DNA of 64,000 bases, taken from assembly GCA_040878185.1 (NCBI GenBank), contig JBBDMS010000037.1, forward strand, positions 26,765-90,764, written 5' to 3'. The notes under the pieces are model-generated. The model did not search any database. It worked only from the letters and a program-made list of their open reading frames with translations, and was not told the DNA's origin. The position numbers and the translations under genes were made by a program. The DNA comes from JAWXBK01 sp040878185. Lineage in GTDB: Bacteria > Pseudomonadota > Alphaproteobacteria > Dongiales > Dongiaceae. This document shows positions 16,911 through 25,964 of the stretch, one piece after another; position 1 is the first letter of the stretch; every line of letters begins with the position of its first letter.

Positions 16911-18366
16911 GGATCGTCTCCGGATTTTGACCCAGCGCGCGGTCCGGATCGAAATAATGCGCGGGAAGATCGACGCCGCGCGTCTTGAGATTCTCCATGA
17001 ATTTCGGCCTGATGCCGGTGGCGCGGAACTCGCCGTGGATTGTCCCGTCAGGATCGGCGTGACGGCGGATGAAGCGGAAGATCTCCTGCGTCTGGATGAC
17101 CTCGCCTTCCATTCCGGTAATTTCGGTGACGCTCATGATGCGGCGGCGACCGTCGCTGAGGCGCTGTAGCTGCACCACCACATCGAGCGCTGACGCGATC
17201 TGGGTGCGCATACCGCGCAGAGGAATATCGAGGCCGGCCATGCTGACCATCTGCTCGAGGCGGCTGATCGCGTCGCGCGGTGTATTCGCGTGGATCGTCG
17301 TCATCGAGCCGTCATGGCCCGTGTTCATGGCCTGAAGCATGTCGAAGGCTTCGCCGGACCGCACCTCGCCGACGATGATCCGGTCCGGTCGCATACGCAG
17401 CGAGTTCTTGACCAGCTCGCGCTGCGCGATTTCGCCGCGCCCTTCGATATTCGCCGGTCTCGTCTCGAGGCGTACAACATGGATCTGCTGAAGTTGTAAT
17501 TCGGCGGCATCTTCGATGGTAACGACGCGCTCGCGCTCGTCGATGAACCGCGACATCGCGTTGAGCAAGGTCGTCTTGCCCGAACCGGTACCACCGGAAA
17601 TCAGGATGTTCAATCGACTGCGCACGATGGCAGCCAGAAGATCGGCGATCTCCGGCGTCAGCGAATTGTTCTCGATCAGTGAATCGAGCGTATAGGGCCG
17701 CGCCGCAAATTTACGGATCGACATGATCGGGCCGTCGATTGCGACCGGCGGGATTGCGACGTTGACGCGTGAACCGTCCGGCAGCCGGGCATCGACCATG
17801 GGCTGCGATTCGTCCACGCGCCGGCCGATCCGCGACACGATCTTCATGATGATACGAAGAAGATGCTTGTCGTCCTGAAAATGGACCGGTGTCAGTTCGA
17901 GTATGCCGGCGCGCTCGATAAACACCTGTTTGTGCGTATTGATCAGAATATCGTTGATCGTCGGATCCTTGAGCAACGGCTCGAGCGGCCCAAGTCCGAC
18001 CATTTCATCGATGACATCGCCGACGATCTGCTGTTGCTCGCGAAGATTGAGCTGCACCTTTTCGGTTTTCAGCAATTCGCGAACCAGCGTTCCAATCTGC
18101 TCGCGGAACTCGTCGGGCTCGAGCTTTTCGATGGCGGAGAGGTTGATTTCCTCAAGCAGCCTGTGGTGGAGGCGGACCTTGATCGCCGTGTAGGTCGGCA
18201 AGGACGCCATGCGCTGCGGGCTCGGCGCTTCGTCCGAACGGATCGATGACGGCGACTGCGCGGGCGTCGGTGCCGCCAGTTGCGGGCCCGCCTGCAATTT
18301 CATGACAGAATTCGCGTCGGCCGTACTTCCGGCAGCGCCCGAGAATTTCTTGAATCGACCCAGCAT
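16897..18366 (-). CDS. cpaF: Tad pilus assembly ATPase CpaF/TadA
   Basis: The 489-residue secretion ATPase of the GspE/VirB11 superfamily has the N-terminal KVQLNLREQQQIVGDVIDEM and GLGPLEPLLKDPTINDILIN, then MIRKFAARPYTLDSL-like sequence, Walker A SGGTGSGKTTLLNAMSRFI, Asp box VVTIEDAAELQLQQ, Walker B RIIVGEVRSGEAFDMLQAMN and the His box GHDGSMTTIHAN. It powers Flp pilus extension at the cytoplasmic membrane. The first ~60 residues are low-complexity. It follows cpaE with a 15-nt gap. Confidence 0.96.
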   Translation of the reverse strand: MLGRFKKFSGAAGSTADANSVMKLQAGPQLAAPTPAQSPSSIRSDEAPSPQRMASLPTYTAIKVRLHHRLLEEINLSAIEKLEPDEFREQIGTLVRELLKTEKVQLNLREQQQIVGDVIDEMVGLGPLEPLLKDPTINDILINTHKQVFIERAGILELTPVHFQDDKHLLRIIMKIVSRIGRRVDESQPMVDARLPDGSRVNVAIPPVAIDGPIMSIRKFAARPYTLDSLIENNSLTPEIADLLAAIVRSRLNILISGGTGSGKTTLLNAMSRFIDERERVVTIEDAAELQLQQIHVVRLETRPANIEGRGEIAQRELVKNSLRMRPDRIIVGEVRSGEAFDMLQAMNTGHDGSMTTIHANTPRDAISRLEQMVSMAGLDIPLRGMRTQIASALDVVVQLQRLSDGRRRIMSVTEITGMEGEVIQTQEIFRFIRRHADPDGTIHGEFRATGIRPKFMENLKTRGVDLPAHYFDPDRALGQNPETIRAIR

Positions 18367-18381
18367 ACCAACCTCGTCCTG

Positions 18382-19635
18382 TTACTCTTTCGGTACCATC
18401 GCCTGGACCGGCACGACACGTTTCAGGCTTTCGCGAACGAACTTGCGTACCGCCTTCGCGATGCTGCTGCGTCGTTTGACGTCGCGCAGCGGCACGCCCC
18501 GATTGATCGCCTCGAGAACCACCCGTTCTTCGTCGGGTACGATAAAGTCGATCTGCCGCGCGATCGCCCGTTCGGCCTCACGCTGACTGAGACTGCGCTG
18601 CCAGAACTGCCGGGGCTGGCGGTTGGCAACGATGACGAGGTTAAGCCCGCCCAGCCCGGCACTGCTCAGCGACACCAGGAGCTGGCGGGTCTGGCGAACG
18701 GTCGGATAGGTAAGACGGCTCACCAGGAACACGACGTCGCTGCCCGACAGGACGAACGATTCCCACTGTGCCCAGGCCAGCGGCAGGTCGATCACGACAT
18801 AGTCGTACATCTCACACGCAACGCCCAGGACAGATCCCAGGATTTCGCTGTTGACGGCGTCGTGGCTGATGAGCTGATTGGGCGCGGCCAGCACTTCGAT
18901 GCCACTCGGGTGTTGCATCGCCATGGCGCGCAAGAGCTGCGGATCGAGCCTTTGGGGAAAGCGGGAAATTTCCAGCAGATCGAAGGTCGGCTCGAGATCG
19001 AGATAGATCGACGCATTGCCGGATTGAAAATCGAGGTCGACGAGCAGGACCGAAGGGCGCTTTTCCTTGCCGCCGGGATTCGCCAGCTCGTAGGCGGTCT
19101 GGATCGCCAGCGTGGTCGCACCGAGCCCCCCCGATGGCCGGATGAAACTCAAAACCGTTGCCGGCTTCTTTTCGCCTTCCCGGGCTCCCACAACCGGGCG
19201 ATGCCGCGCCGTGCGAAGCGCCGTCACGAGATCGTCGTGGCGCATCGGCTGCGGCAGGAAGTCGGCGAGCGGCATACGTACCAGCATACGCATCGCTTCG
19301 ACGCTGCTCGATTTCGATGTCACCACGACAGGCCGGCCGCCGGCATGGGAGACAAGATTATTCAAGGCGGCCATGTCGCCGCCATCCTCGAGATTTACCT
19401 CGACGAACAGCATGTCGACGTTCTCGGAATGCAGCAGGCGCTCGAGATGGCGCGGCAGCGTTCCGCTCAGAACCCCAAGATCGACATCGCCGGCTTCGTC
19501 GCACGCCGCGCGGAGGGCGCGTTCCGCTTCTTCGTCCTGGACCACGGCATGCAGCCGAATCTTGCCCCGATGTGCTGCGCCCTTCCTCAGCGGCATCCGC
19601 TTGCCTCGTTCCGGTCCTGTCAGGCCTTCCGGCAT
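18382..19635 (-). CDS. cpaE: Tad pilus localisation ATPase-like protein CpaE/TadZ
   Basis: The ~417-residue protein has a receiver-like N-terminal domain (VDMLFVEVNLEDGGDMAALN, VVVTSKSSS, LADFLPQPMRHDDL) and a MinD/ParA-like C-terminal domain with deviant Walker A RPSGGLGATTLA, where the usual Lys is Ala (a deviant P-loop is known for TadZ), VLLVDLDFQSG, and VVIDLPLAWAQWE. It positions the Tad machine at the pole. I chose ATG 19635 (TGGAG upstream). The frame extends to a TTG at 19707, which is less likely. Between it and the next gene (19636-19870) I see no convincing gene. Confidence 0.9.
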   Translation of the reverse strand: MPEGLTGPERGKRMPLRKGAAHRGKIRLHAVVQDEEAERALRAACDEAGDVDLGVLSGTLPRHLERLLHSENVDMLFVEVNLEDGGDMAALNNLVSHAGGRPVVVTSKSSSVEAMRMLVRMPLADFLPQPMRHDDLVTALRTARHRPVVGAREGEKKPATVLSFIRPSGGLGATTLAIQTAYELANPGGKEKRPSVLLVDLDFQSGNASIYLDLEPTFDLLEISRFPQRLDPQLLRAMAMQHPSGIEVLAAPNQLISHDAVNSEILGSVLGVACEMYDYVVIDLPLAWAQWESFVLSGSDVVFLVSRLTYPTVRQTRQLLVSLSSAGLGGLNLVIVANRQPRQFWQRSLSQREAERAIARQIDFIVPDEERVVLEAINRGVPLRDVKRRSSIAKAVRKFVRESLKRVVPVQAMVPKE

Positions 19636-19870
19636 AAAACAGAAACTCCACGCACCGCCGATCGATGGGCCCACCGGGGGTGCAGCCGGAATGGGCGAAA
19701 ACGGCAAAAATGGTTCGGCCGCGACCGTCGCAAAACGACGGTCGAGAGGGATGGCTCAGCGACGATCGACGACCGCGAACATACGATCGTTGCTGGATCG
19801 AGGATAACTTCGAAGCGACGTTCGGGGCCCATGGCGGTTCCTCTCGGTTCGCTGCCGAAGGATCTGCGGT

Positions 19871-20158
19871 TTAGACGCCCCCGCCTGACACCGAACTCGT
19901 CGTCCGCAACGCTACCGGCGGCTCAACCGTATCCGTCTCGTAGCGCACGTAGGCGCCTACCGCACGCTTGCCGTCCATGGGAATGTCGGTGTTCTGTGCA
20001 CCGGGCGGATTCGGGTCGATGACCATGACCGCAGAGTTTTGCGCATCGGCATCGGCGTACGTGGGATAGACATGATTGGGGCCGGAAAACGTGCAGGCGG
20101 CAAGCAGAGCGCCGGCGAGCAGCAACAGTGGCAGACTTGGCATCGTTTTGTGCCTCAT
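19871..20158 (-). CDS. Small lipoprotein in the CpaD position of the Tad locus
   Basis: The 95-residue product has a signal peptide ending LLAAC (Cys22) and a short mature part (PNHVYPTYADADAQNSAVMV) with no known domain. Its ATG overlaps the cpaC stop by 4 nt, so it is coupled to the secretin. CpaD, normally found here, is about 200 aa. This could be a drastically reduced CpaD or an unrelated pilotin-like lipoprotein. Position, not sequence, supports the link. Confidence 0.75.
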   Translation of the reverse strand: MRHKTMPSLPLLLLAGALLAACTFSGPNHVYPTYADADAQNSAVMVIDPNPPGAQNTDIPMDGKRAVGAYVRYETDTVEPPVALRTTSSVSGGGV

Positions 20159-21603
20159 TTGATGATGTATCCGAATTGTCCGCTGAGGCCACCGGACGAT
20201 CCGACTGCGTCATCGGGCATGGATGTCTGGACATAATCGTCGTCGTCGCTATGACCTTCGGTGCGACCGAGCAGGAAAAGTTCGGCATCGGTTGGCAGAA
20301 TGACGCTGTCGGTCGGCAGCGCAAGCTCGTCGGGTGAGCGAGCCGGCTGGACCAGGCGCGGCGTCACGACGATGACCAGTTCCGTTTCATTCCGCTGGTA
20401 GCCGCGGCTGCTGAACAGCAAGCCGAGAATCGGGATATCCGACAGCCACGGCAATCCGTCGACGGCATCCTGGAAGTCGCTCTGCAACAGACCCGCGATC
20501 GCAAAACTCTGGCCGTCGCGCAGCTCGATGGTGGTTTTCGCCCGCCGCGTCGACAAACCGGGAATCACGACATCGTTGGTCTGTACCACGATGGATGCAT
20601 CGATTCGGCTGACTTCCGGCGCGACCTCGAGATTGATCAGATCCTTGCCGATCACGGTCGGCGTGAACCCGAGCCCGACACCGAACTCCTTGAACTCGAC
20701 TGTGATCGTGTCGTTGTCCTGGGCGACCGGAATCGGGAACTCGCCGCCGGCAAGAAAGAATGCCGTGTCGCCGGAGAGTGCCACCAGATTCGGTTCGGCC
20801 AGTGTCCGGACCAGTCCGCGACGCTCCAGGGCCCGGAACGTCGACAGCATGTCGAATCCATTGGTGTTTATCTGTGTGGTAGCCACACCGAAAGCGACGC
20901 CTGCAGCCGGTAGCGGCAATGCGCCGGTTGTTACCAGCGTGAACGCATCGCCGCCCGCATCGATAATGTTGCCGATGCCAAGCTCTCGAACGGCCGAGCG
21001 ATTCACTTCGGCAAACCGCACCTGCAACATGACCTGCTGGCTGCCCTCGACGGTCATCGAGTTGGTGACCGCGTCCGGCGCATAGCGCAGCGCAATCTCC
21101 ATCGCCTCTGTCGCACGCGCACTGGTCGAAACCGATCCCGAGATGAGGATGCTGCCATTGGCGCTCCGGACCTCGATATTCTCGTCCGGCATCACCTCGT
21201 GCAGTTTTGCCTTCAGCCCCGCAACATCGTACGATACGACGATATCGACCACGGCCATGAGCTCGCGGTTCTCGCCGTAGATCGTGAGGTTGGTTGCCCC
21301 CAGTGTCCGGCCGAGAATGTAAATCGTCTGATTGGTCAGCGCGAGCACGTCGGCGACCTCGGGGTTGCCGACCAGCAGTTCCTTGAACGGTTGATCGACC
21401 TGGATCAGTTCGGATTTGTTGATCGGAACGACGAATTCGCCCGCATGGATTGCAGGACCGCTCTCGACGGTGACCGAAACCTGGGCCGCCGCCGGGTACA
21501 CCGCGAGCAGCACCACAAGAACCGGCGCCACGAGCGCGGCGAGCAGCCATCGACCGAACAATCGCGCATAACGGGACCGTTCGCTAATCCGGCCGATTGT
21601 CAT
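20155..21603 (-). CDS. cpaC: Tad pilus outer-membrane secretin CpaC/RcpA
   Basis: The 482-residue protein starts with a signal peptide ending at AAAQ. It has the pilus-formation N-terminal domain (INKSELIQVDQPFKELLVGN, DVLALTNQTIYILGRTLGATN), a BON-like segment (NIEVRSANGSILISGSVS), and the secretin domain with VMLQVRFAEVNRSAVRELG, EPNLVALSGDTAFFLAGGEF, FKEFGVGLGFTPTV and GLPWLSDIPILGLLFSSR. It forms the outer-membrane channel. The C-terminus has a ~50-residue acidic tail. It is coupled to cpaB (4-nt overlap of start and stop). Confidence 0.95.
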   Translation of the reverse strand: MTIGRISERSRYARLFGRWLLAALVAPVLVVLLAVYPAAAQVSVTVESGPAIHAGEFVVPINKSELIQVDQPFKELLVGNPEVADVLALTNQTIYILGRTLGATNLTIYGENRELMAVVDIVVSYDVAGLKAKLHEVMPDENIEVRSANGSILISGSVSTSARATEAMEIALRYAPDAVTNSMTVEGSQQVMLQVRFAEVNRSAVRELGIGNIIDAGGDAFTLVTTGALPLPAAGVAFGVATTQINTNGFDMLSTFRALERRGLVRTLAEPNLVALSGDTAFFLAGGEFPIPVAQDNDTITVEFKEFGVGLGFTPTVIGKDLINLEVAPEVSRIDASIVVQTNDVVIPGLSTRRAKTTIELRDGQSFAIAGLLQSDFQDAVDGLPWLSDIPILGLLFSSRGYQRNETELVIVVTPRLVQPARSPDELALPTDSVILPTDAELFLLGRTEGHSDDDDYVQTSMPDDAVGSSGGLSGQFGYIIK

Positions 21604-22523
21604 GGCATCACCTGACCTGTCCCATTGACACGGTATTCCTGGCGCGCTGTCCCGCGCGTGATGCCGATTGAACCGAACTCCTCGGCGGGCTCTGTGATCA
21701 TCACCGTCGGCGTCGGGACGGGTGCCGGCGGCGGCGCCAGCGCATCCGTGTCGTCCTCGAGTTCGGCGACGACCGGCGGCGGCGTGATGTTTGCTTCGCT
21801 GATGTTGAGATCGCGCAATGAAATGGTGCGCGTTTCCTCGGATGCCACGTTTTCAACGTCGCGCAGCGCCAGGGAAATCGTTCCTACCGTCGAGGCCAGC
21901 GTAATCTTTTGTGCCTGCTCGACGGTCACTTCGATCGTGACCGCCTTTACGACGTCGGCCGTGCCCTCGTCCGGCTGATCGGCCTTCTGATCGATGCCAA
22001 GCACCGTGATGTTCTGCAGCAGAACGTCGGTTATCGGCTGGTTTTTGATAATCTCGCGCGTCAGCAGCAGATCGACCCGATCGTTTGGCAACACGAAACC
22101 GGCGACGCCCAGCACGTCATTGACGCGGATTGTCATCGCCCGCATGCCTGCGGAAATGATGGTCGACAGCGAGGCGCGCTGACCCGGGCCGGTGATCTTT
22201 GAGGCCAGGATCGGTTCGTTCGCCTCGATCGATTGCAGGACGACGCGCGGCTCTTCGTCGCTGATGACTTCTTCGATGGTCGTGAACGTGCCTTCTGGCA
22301 CCAACCCGGCGGGCCACTCGACGATTCTCACATGCTCGCGCTCGAGCTTGTTGCCGAAGCGCAAAGGCGTTGCCGCGACGACGACCGTGGTGGTCGTAAT
22401 CTCGGGTTCATCGGCCGGCGCCCGATCGGCGATCTGCCCCGAAATCCAGCTTCGCGCCATCACGACTGCACCTGCAGCCAGGACGAGCGCGACGAGGATC
22501 ATAATGATAGCTCTGCCTCTCAT
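21600..22523 (-). CDS. cpaB: Tad pilus assembly protein CpaB/RcpC
   Basis: The 307-residue protein has an N-terminal membrane anchor (IIMILVALVLAAGAVVMARSW), an SAF domain (VVVAATPLRFGNKLEREHVRIVEWP) and the RcpC core (GQRASLSTIISAGMRAMTIRVNDVLGVAGFVLPNDRVDLLLTR). The tail is acidic and Pro-rich. It is thought to interact with the secretin in the periplasm. It is the first gene after the pilin, 250 nt downstream, with hairpin and palindrome sequences between them. Confidence 0.93.
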   Translation of the reverse strand: MRGRAIIMILVALVLAAGAVVMARSWISGQIADRAPADEPEITTTTVVVAATPLRFGNKLEREHVRIVEWPAGLVPEGTFTTIEEVISDEEPRVVLQSIEANEPILASKITGPGQRASLSTIISAGMRAMTIRVNDVLGVAGFVLPNDRVDLLLTREIIKNQPITDVLLQNITVLGIDQKADQPDEGTADVVKAVTIEVTVEQAQKITLASTVGTISLALRDVENVASEETRTISLRDLNISEANITPPPVVAELEDDTDALAPPPAPVPTPTVMITEPAEEFGSIGITRGTARQEYRVNGTGQVMP

Positions 22524-22626
22524 CTCGCCACCCCCGCAGAGATCGCCCCGTTATAGCGTTCTCGCGTTCCCCGAAGCTGTCATGCCAGGGATGCTGTCTT
22601 CGGCTCCCGGAACCTCGCGAAGAAAG

Positions 22627-22644
22627 TCGAATCGCGCGATTCGA
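22627..22644. promoter_or_regulatory. Perfect 18-bp palindrome between flp and cpaB
   Basis: The sequence TCGAATCGCGCGATTCGA is self-complementary over all 18 bases and lies 104 nt upstream of the cpaB start in non-coding DNA. It could bind a dimeric regulator or form a small hairpin in the cpaB leader. No regulator gene is found in the locus. Confidence 0.4.
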
Positions 22645-22728
22645 GTGGCCGAACCCAACCCCGGTCCGAACCGCTCAAACGAACTGGTTGCGACGCCCTG
22701 CTTCCGACACGCCTCGTGCAGCCGGGAC

Positions 22729-22755
22729 GACCCCGACGCGCAACGCGTCAGGGTC
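22729..22755 (-). terminator. Hairpin just downstream of the flp pilin gene
   Basis: A 12-bp stem (one G-U pair) with a 3-nt loop begins 18 nt after the pilin stop. No T-run follows, so it is probably a partial terminator or an mRNA stabiliser. That would allow much more pilin message than message for the assembly genes downstream, as is common for flp genes. Confidence 0.5.
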
Positions 22756-22773
22756 TCCAGGCGACATCGAAGA

Positions 22774-22968
22774 TCAAGTAGCGTTGACGGTAGCGCTTGT
22801 GAGCGCATTCCACTGGCTCTCGACCCAACCGCCAACACCGGTAATCAGGCCAATAACGAGCACAGTGATGAGGCCGATCAGGATCGAATACTCGATCAGC
22901 GAGGCTCCGGATTCGTCCTTCACGAAACGCCGAAGCATGAAGCGAGCCGCAACAATCAGGTTCGACAT
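22774..22968 (-). CDS. flp: Flp/Fap-type pilin
   Basis: The 64-residue prepilin has a short basic leader (MLRRFVKDESG) followed by ASLIEYSILIGLITVLVIGL. This is the classic Flp motif with cleavage after Gly21, Glu at +5 and Tyr at +6, and a single hydrophobic helix. It is processed by CpaA and polymerised by CpaF/TadBC. A GGGGGAG ribosome-binding site lies about 10 nt before the ATG. It is the only pilin in the locus; no TadE/TadF pseudopilin genes are seen nearby. Confidence 0.97.
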   Translation of the reverse strand: MSNLIVAARFMLRRFVKDESGASLIEYSILIGLITVLVIGLITGVGGWVESQWNALTSATVNAT

Positions 22969-23380
22969 GGTTCTTTACTCCCCCAGCGGTTACAGCTTCC
23001 CGTTGATCACGAGTTTGTGAGCAACCAGAGAAACCATGAGTGGTTCGCAACCGCATCGCGAACCGCTACGACCCGAACTTAAAGTTCAAGGTGAGCAAAC
23101 GCTAACATATTGATGATTAAGGAGGGAGGCGAAAAAGGTATTATGTCGGATGGGATGAAGCGCGATCTGGGCAGGCTGGGAGCCTACCAAGATTTATCCT
23201 CTTGTTGCCGAAAGCGTGAACGGGAGGGCATATTATCCTATGTTTAGATGGAAGTATTGCCGCTTTTATAATATTGTTATGTAAATTGAGTATGGCTTGA
23301 TGCAGGACAAGGCCTGATCGCCATGAAATTGGTATGGCGCAACCTGTGCCATTTCTGCAACAGACTGAAATGGGCCAAAA
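22969..23380. other. 412-bp intergenic region with promoter/leader of flp and of the PAP2 gene
   Basis: This is the most AT-rich stretch of the window and separates two divergent genes. On the flp side it holds an inverted repeat GGTTCGC...GCGAACC (23042-23064) and a near-palindrome GAACTTAAAGTTC (23075-23087), probably in the leader or operator of flp. Toward the PAP2 gene a TATAAT hexamer lies at 23267-23272, 108 nt before its ATG, without a good -35. No ORF or RNA gene is recognisable. Confidence 0.5.
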
Positions 23381-24514
23381 ATGCCGGAAATCGTTGTGAC
23401 CCCGACGGTACCTGCCCCTGCCCTCACATGGGGTCGCCGGATCCAGACGGCGCTAGCGACGTCCTTCCGCCAGCATGCCGGGCCGATCGGCATCGTCGCC
23501 GGATTTCTCGTAGCCGGGTTCGTTGCGGGTGCCGCGCATGGCCTTTCGCCGCTGACGGCAATCGGCCTCTACATGCCAACCTACATCAAGTTTCTGCCCT
23601 TCTCCCTGGCCCTCATTCTGGCCTGGCACGCGTCCTACATCATTCTCGTCCTGCGGCCGGGGCGGCCTTTGACCGCGTTCGTTCACGAACTTCGCAACGA
23701 GTATCTGACGATCGAGCGCCTCGCCGTCGCTTTGCCGGTGCTGCTCCTAATGCCGCTGTTCGGCGGCGTCTTCACCTTGTTCAAGTCGATCATCCCGACG
23801 CTCAATCCCTTCTCCTGGGATCCGCTGTTCGCGCAATGGGACGCATGGCTGCATTTCGGTTACGCGCCATGGGAACTGCTGCAGCCGCTGTTCGGCCATC
23901 CCTTCGCCACGCGCGTCCTTAACTGGCTCTATAATTTTTGGTTCTTCCCGCTCTGGTTCGTCTGGGTCTGGCAGGCTTTCAGCCTGCGCGACCGGCATCT
24001 CCGGCTGCAGTACTTTTATAGCCTTTTCCTGACCTGGATTCTTTTCGGCGTGGTCGTCGCTACTTACTTCTCGTCGGGAGGGCCCTGCTATTATGGCCGG
24101 CTGGTCGATGGTCCCGATCCCTTTGCGCCGCTGATGGGCTATCTCGGCATAGCGAACGAACAATATGAAGTCTGGGCCCTGATGGCGCAGGGGCTGCTCT
24201 GGGATTATTACTCTGCCGGTGAAATTCAGCTGGGTGGCGGCATCGCGGCGATGCCGAGCATGCATGTGGCCATGGTGTTCATCTTCGTGCTGCTCGGATT
24301 TCGCACCGCCCGCTGGCTCGGGTGGCTCTGCCTTGCATATTTTGTCGCCGTCCTCATGGGATCGGTACACTTGGCCTGGCACTATGCGATCGACGGCTAT
24401 GCCGGCGCGATCGGCGCCACCGTCATCTGGTGGGGATCGGGGCGGCTTGCCGCTTTGACGCATCCGCGACAATCGGGGCGCGCTCTGCCTGTATCGAGCG
24501 AGAGCGGCGCCTAG
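23381..24514 (+). CDS. PAP2-superfamily membrane phosphatase/phosphotransferase (inositol-phosphoceramide-synthase-like)
   Basis: The 377-residue polytopic membrane protein has 7-8 hydrophobic helices. The PAP2 catalytic signature appears late: AAMPSMHVAMVFIFVLL (SMH, C2) and SVHLAWHYAIDGYAGAIGA (HxxxD, C3). The layout is that of the Aur1/PAP2_3 group, which transfers or hydrolyses lipid-linked phosphoryl groups at the membrane. The exact lipid substrate is unknown. It stands alone between the Tad locus and the aminotransferase, with the latter's stop only 9 nt away on the other strand. Confidence 0.85.
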   Translation: MPEIVVTPTVPAPALTWGRRIQTALATSFRQHAGPIGIVAGFLVAGFVAGAAHGLSPLTAIGLYMPTYIKFLPFSLALILAWHASYIILVLRPGRPLTAFVHELRNEYLTIERLAVALPVLLLMPLFGGVFTLFKSIIPTLNPFSWDPLFAQWDAWLHFGYAPWELLQPLFGHPFATRVLNWLYNFWFFPLWFVWVWQAFSLRDRHLRLQYFYSLFLTWILFGVVVATYFSSGGPCYYGRLVDGPDPFAPLMGYLGIANEQYEVWALMAQGLLWDYYSAGEIQLGGGIAAMPSMHVAMVFIFVLLGFRTARWLGWLCLAYFVAVLMGSVHLAWHYAIDGYAGAIGATVIWWGSGRLAALTHPRQSGRALPVSSESGA

Positions 24515-24523
24515 CGCATTCGT

Positions 24524-25726
24524 TCAAGCGGCCGCGCGGCCGATGTCTGCTGCTGTGGCCGTGACCGTCTCGCGCAGATATTCCTGCGCCGCCGCGACGC
24601 CGCTGCCGGGTTCGATCGCAATCGCGGCATCGCGCATGGCCATCTCGGCACCGGCGATGCCGGTCAGGATCAGCGGCGCATTCATGTCGCCGAGATGACC
24701 GATCCGAAACACACGGCCCGCAAGCCTCGAAAGACCCCCGCCGAGGCAGATGTCGTAGCGCTCATAGGCGAAGCGCACGACCGCAACTGCATCGCTTCCT
24801 TCGGGCACGACGATCGCGCTGACCGTGTCGGAATACCAATGCGGCGCCTTGGCGCATAGCGGGAGACCCCAGGCGGCAACCGCCCTGCGCACCGCCTCGG
24901 CCATCCGATGATGGCGGGCAAAGACATTCGCGAGCCCTTCCTCGAGCAGCAGGTCGACCGACGCGCGCAACCCGCGGATCAGCGTCATCGGCGGCGTGTA
25001 GGGAAAATATCCGTCACGGTTCATCCGCATCATGTCGCCGAAATCGAAAAAGCTGCACGGCAGCGTCGCGGTTTCGCGCGCGGCCAGGGCTTTCGGACCG
25101 ACCGCAACGATGGCGAGACCGGTGGGCAGCATGAACCCCTTCTGCGACCCCGACACCGCGACGTCGACGCCCCATTCGTCCATGCGAAAATCGATTGAGC
25201 CGATCGAACTCACACCGTCGACCAGCAGCAGGGCCGGATGTCCGGCGTCGTCGAGCACGCGGCGCATTGCGGCCACGTCGCTGGTTACACCGGTCGCGGT
25301 TTCGTTGTGACAGACCAGGACCGCCTTGATGCGATGTGCTTTGTCGGCGAGGAGACGCGCGGCCATCGCGTCGATGGGCACCCCGCATCCCCATTCGGCA
25401 TCGATCGCGTCGACCTCGAGTCCGTGCCGCCGGCAGAGCTCGACCCAGAGATGGCTGAACTGACCGAACTGCGCGGCAAGCACGCGATCGCCGGGCGACA
25501 GGGTATTGCCGATCGCCGCTTCCCAGCCGCCGGTGCCGGATGCCGGGAACAGGAAAATCTGACCGTTCCGGGTTTTGAACACCCGTTTCAGATCCTCGAA
25601 CAGCGGCAGGGTGAAGGCCGGCAGATCGGGTGCGCGCTGATCCTCCATCGGGATCGCCATCGCCTGGCGAACCCGCTCGGGAATGTTGGTCGGGCCGGGA
25701 ATGAACAGAAACTTTCGTCCGGGCAT
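24524..25726 (-). CDS. Class V aminotransferase, serine/aspartate-glyoxylate type
   Basis: The 400-residue PLP enzyme shows FIPGPTNIPERVR at the N-terminus, FPASGTGGWEAAIGNTL, CHNETATGVTSDV, LLVDGVSSIGSIDFRMDEWG and VSGSQKGFMLPTGLA (Schiff-base Lys196). These segments fit serine-glyoxylate aminotransferase and the very similar aspartate-glyoxylate enzyme BhcA of the beta-hydroxyaspartate cycle. The divergent IclR-family regulator gene is reminiscent of bhcR-bhcA, but bhcBCD are not present here. A strong AGGAGG ribosome-binding site precedes the ATG. The amino donor remains undecided. Confidence 0.88.
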   Translation of the reverse strand: MPGRKFLFIPGPTNIPERVRQAMAIPMEDQRAPDLPAFTLPLFEDLKRVFKTRNGQIFLFPASGTGGWEAAIGNTLSPGDRVLAAQFGQFSHLWVELCRRHGLEVDAIDAEWGCGVPIDAMAARLLADKAHRIKAVLVCHNETATGVTSDVAAMRRVLDDAGHPALLLVDGVSSIGSIDFRMDEWGVDVAVSGSQKGFMLPTGLAIVAVGPKALAARETATLPCSFFDFGDMMRMNRDGYFPYTPPMTLIRGLRASVDLLLEEGLANVFARHHRMAEAVRRAVAAWGLPLCAKAPHWYSDTVSAIVVPEGSDAVAVVRFAYERYDICLGGGLSRLAGRVFRIGHLGDMNAPLILTGIAGAEMAMRDAAIAIEPGSGVAAAQEYLRETVTATAADIGRAAA

Positions 25727-25815
25727 CGTCCCCTCCTCGGTCGGGCCGAGCGCGTCGCCGGCCGCGCATCACGTGAACCGGCGTCTTCCCGCCGGCCGAT
25801 ATCAAATCCTACAAT

Positions 25816-25832
25816 ACGGAATGACATTCCAC
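25816..25832. promoter_or_regulatory. Candidate IclR-family operator between divergent genes
   Basis: The core GGAATGACATTCC (25818-25830) is a perfect 13-bp palindrome, flanked by the direct repeats ACAAT and ACAAT. It closely resembles the E. coli IclR operator pattern TGGAAAT-N-ATTTCCA. It lies about 90 nt upstream of the aminotransferase ATG and about 135 nt upstream of the IclR gene, so it could control both. Confidence 0.6.
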
Positions 25833-25964
25833 AATGCGATATTACGTCGCGCCATACCGCTCGCGCCCGGGCTCGCGTAACATCAACCCCTTGGTCTGGC
25901 GACTTTTCTGGTCGACGACCGACCGATCGATCCGATCGGGCCAACAGGGGAGCCTTGCCGCATC

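Noticed and set aside
19620..19832. 70-codon frame between cpaE and the small lipoprotein
   Set aside because: Overlaps the cpaE start, is rich in Arg/Ser/Pro with no domain and lacks a ribosome-binding site.
22551..22838. 95-codon minus-strand frame across the flp-cpaB interval
   Set aside because: It overlaps the end of the pilin gene and the hairpin/palindrome region, and has no protein-like features.
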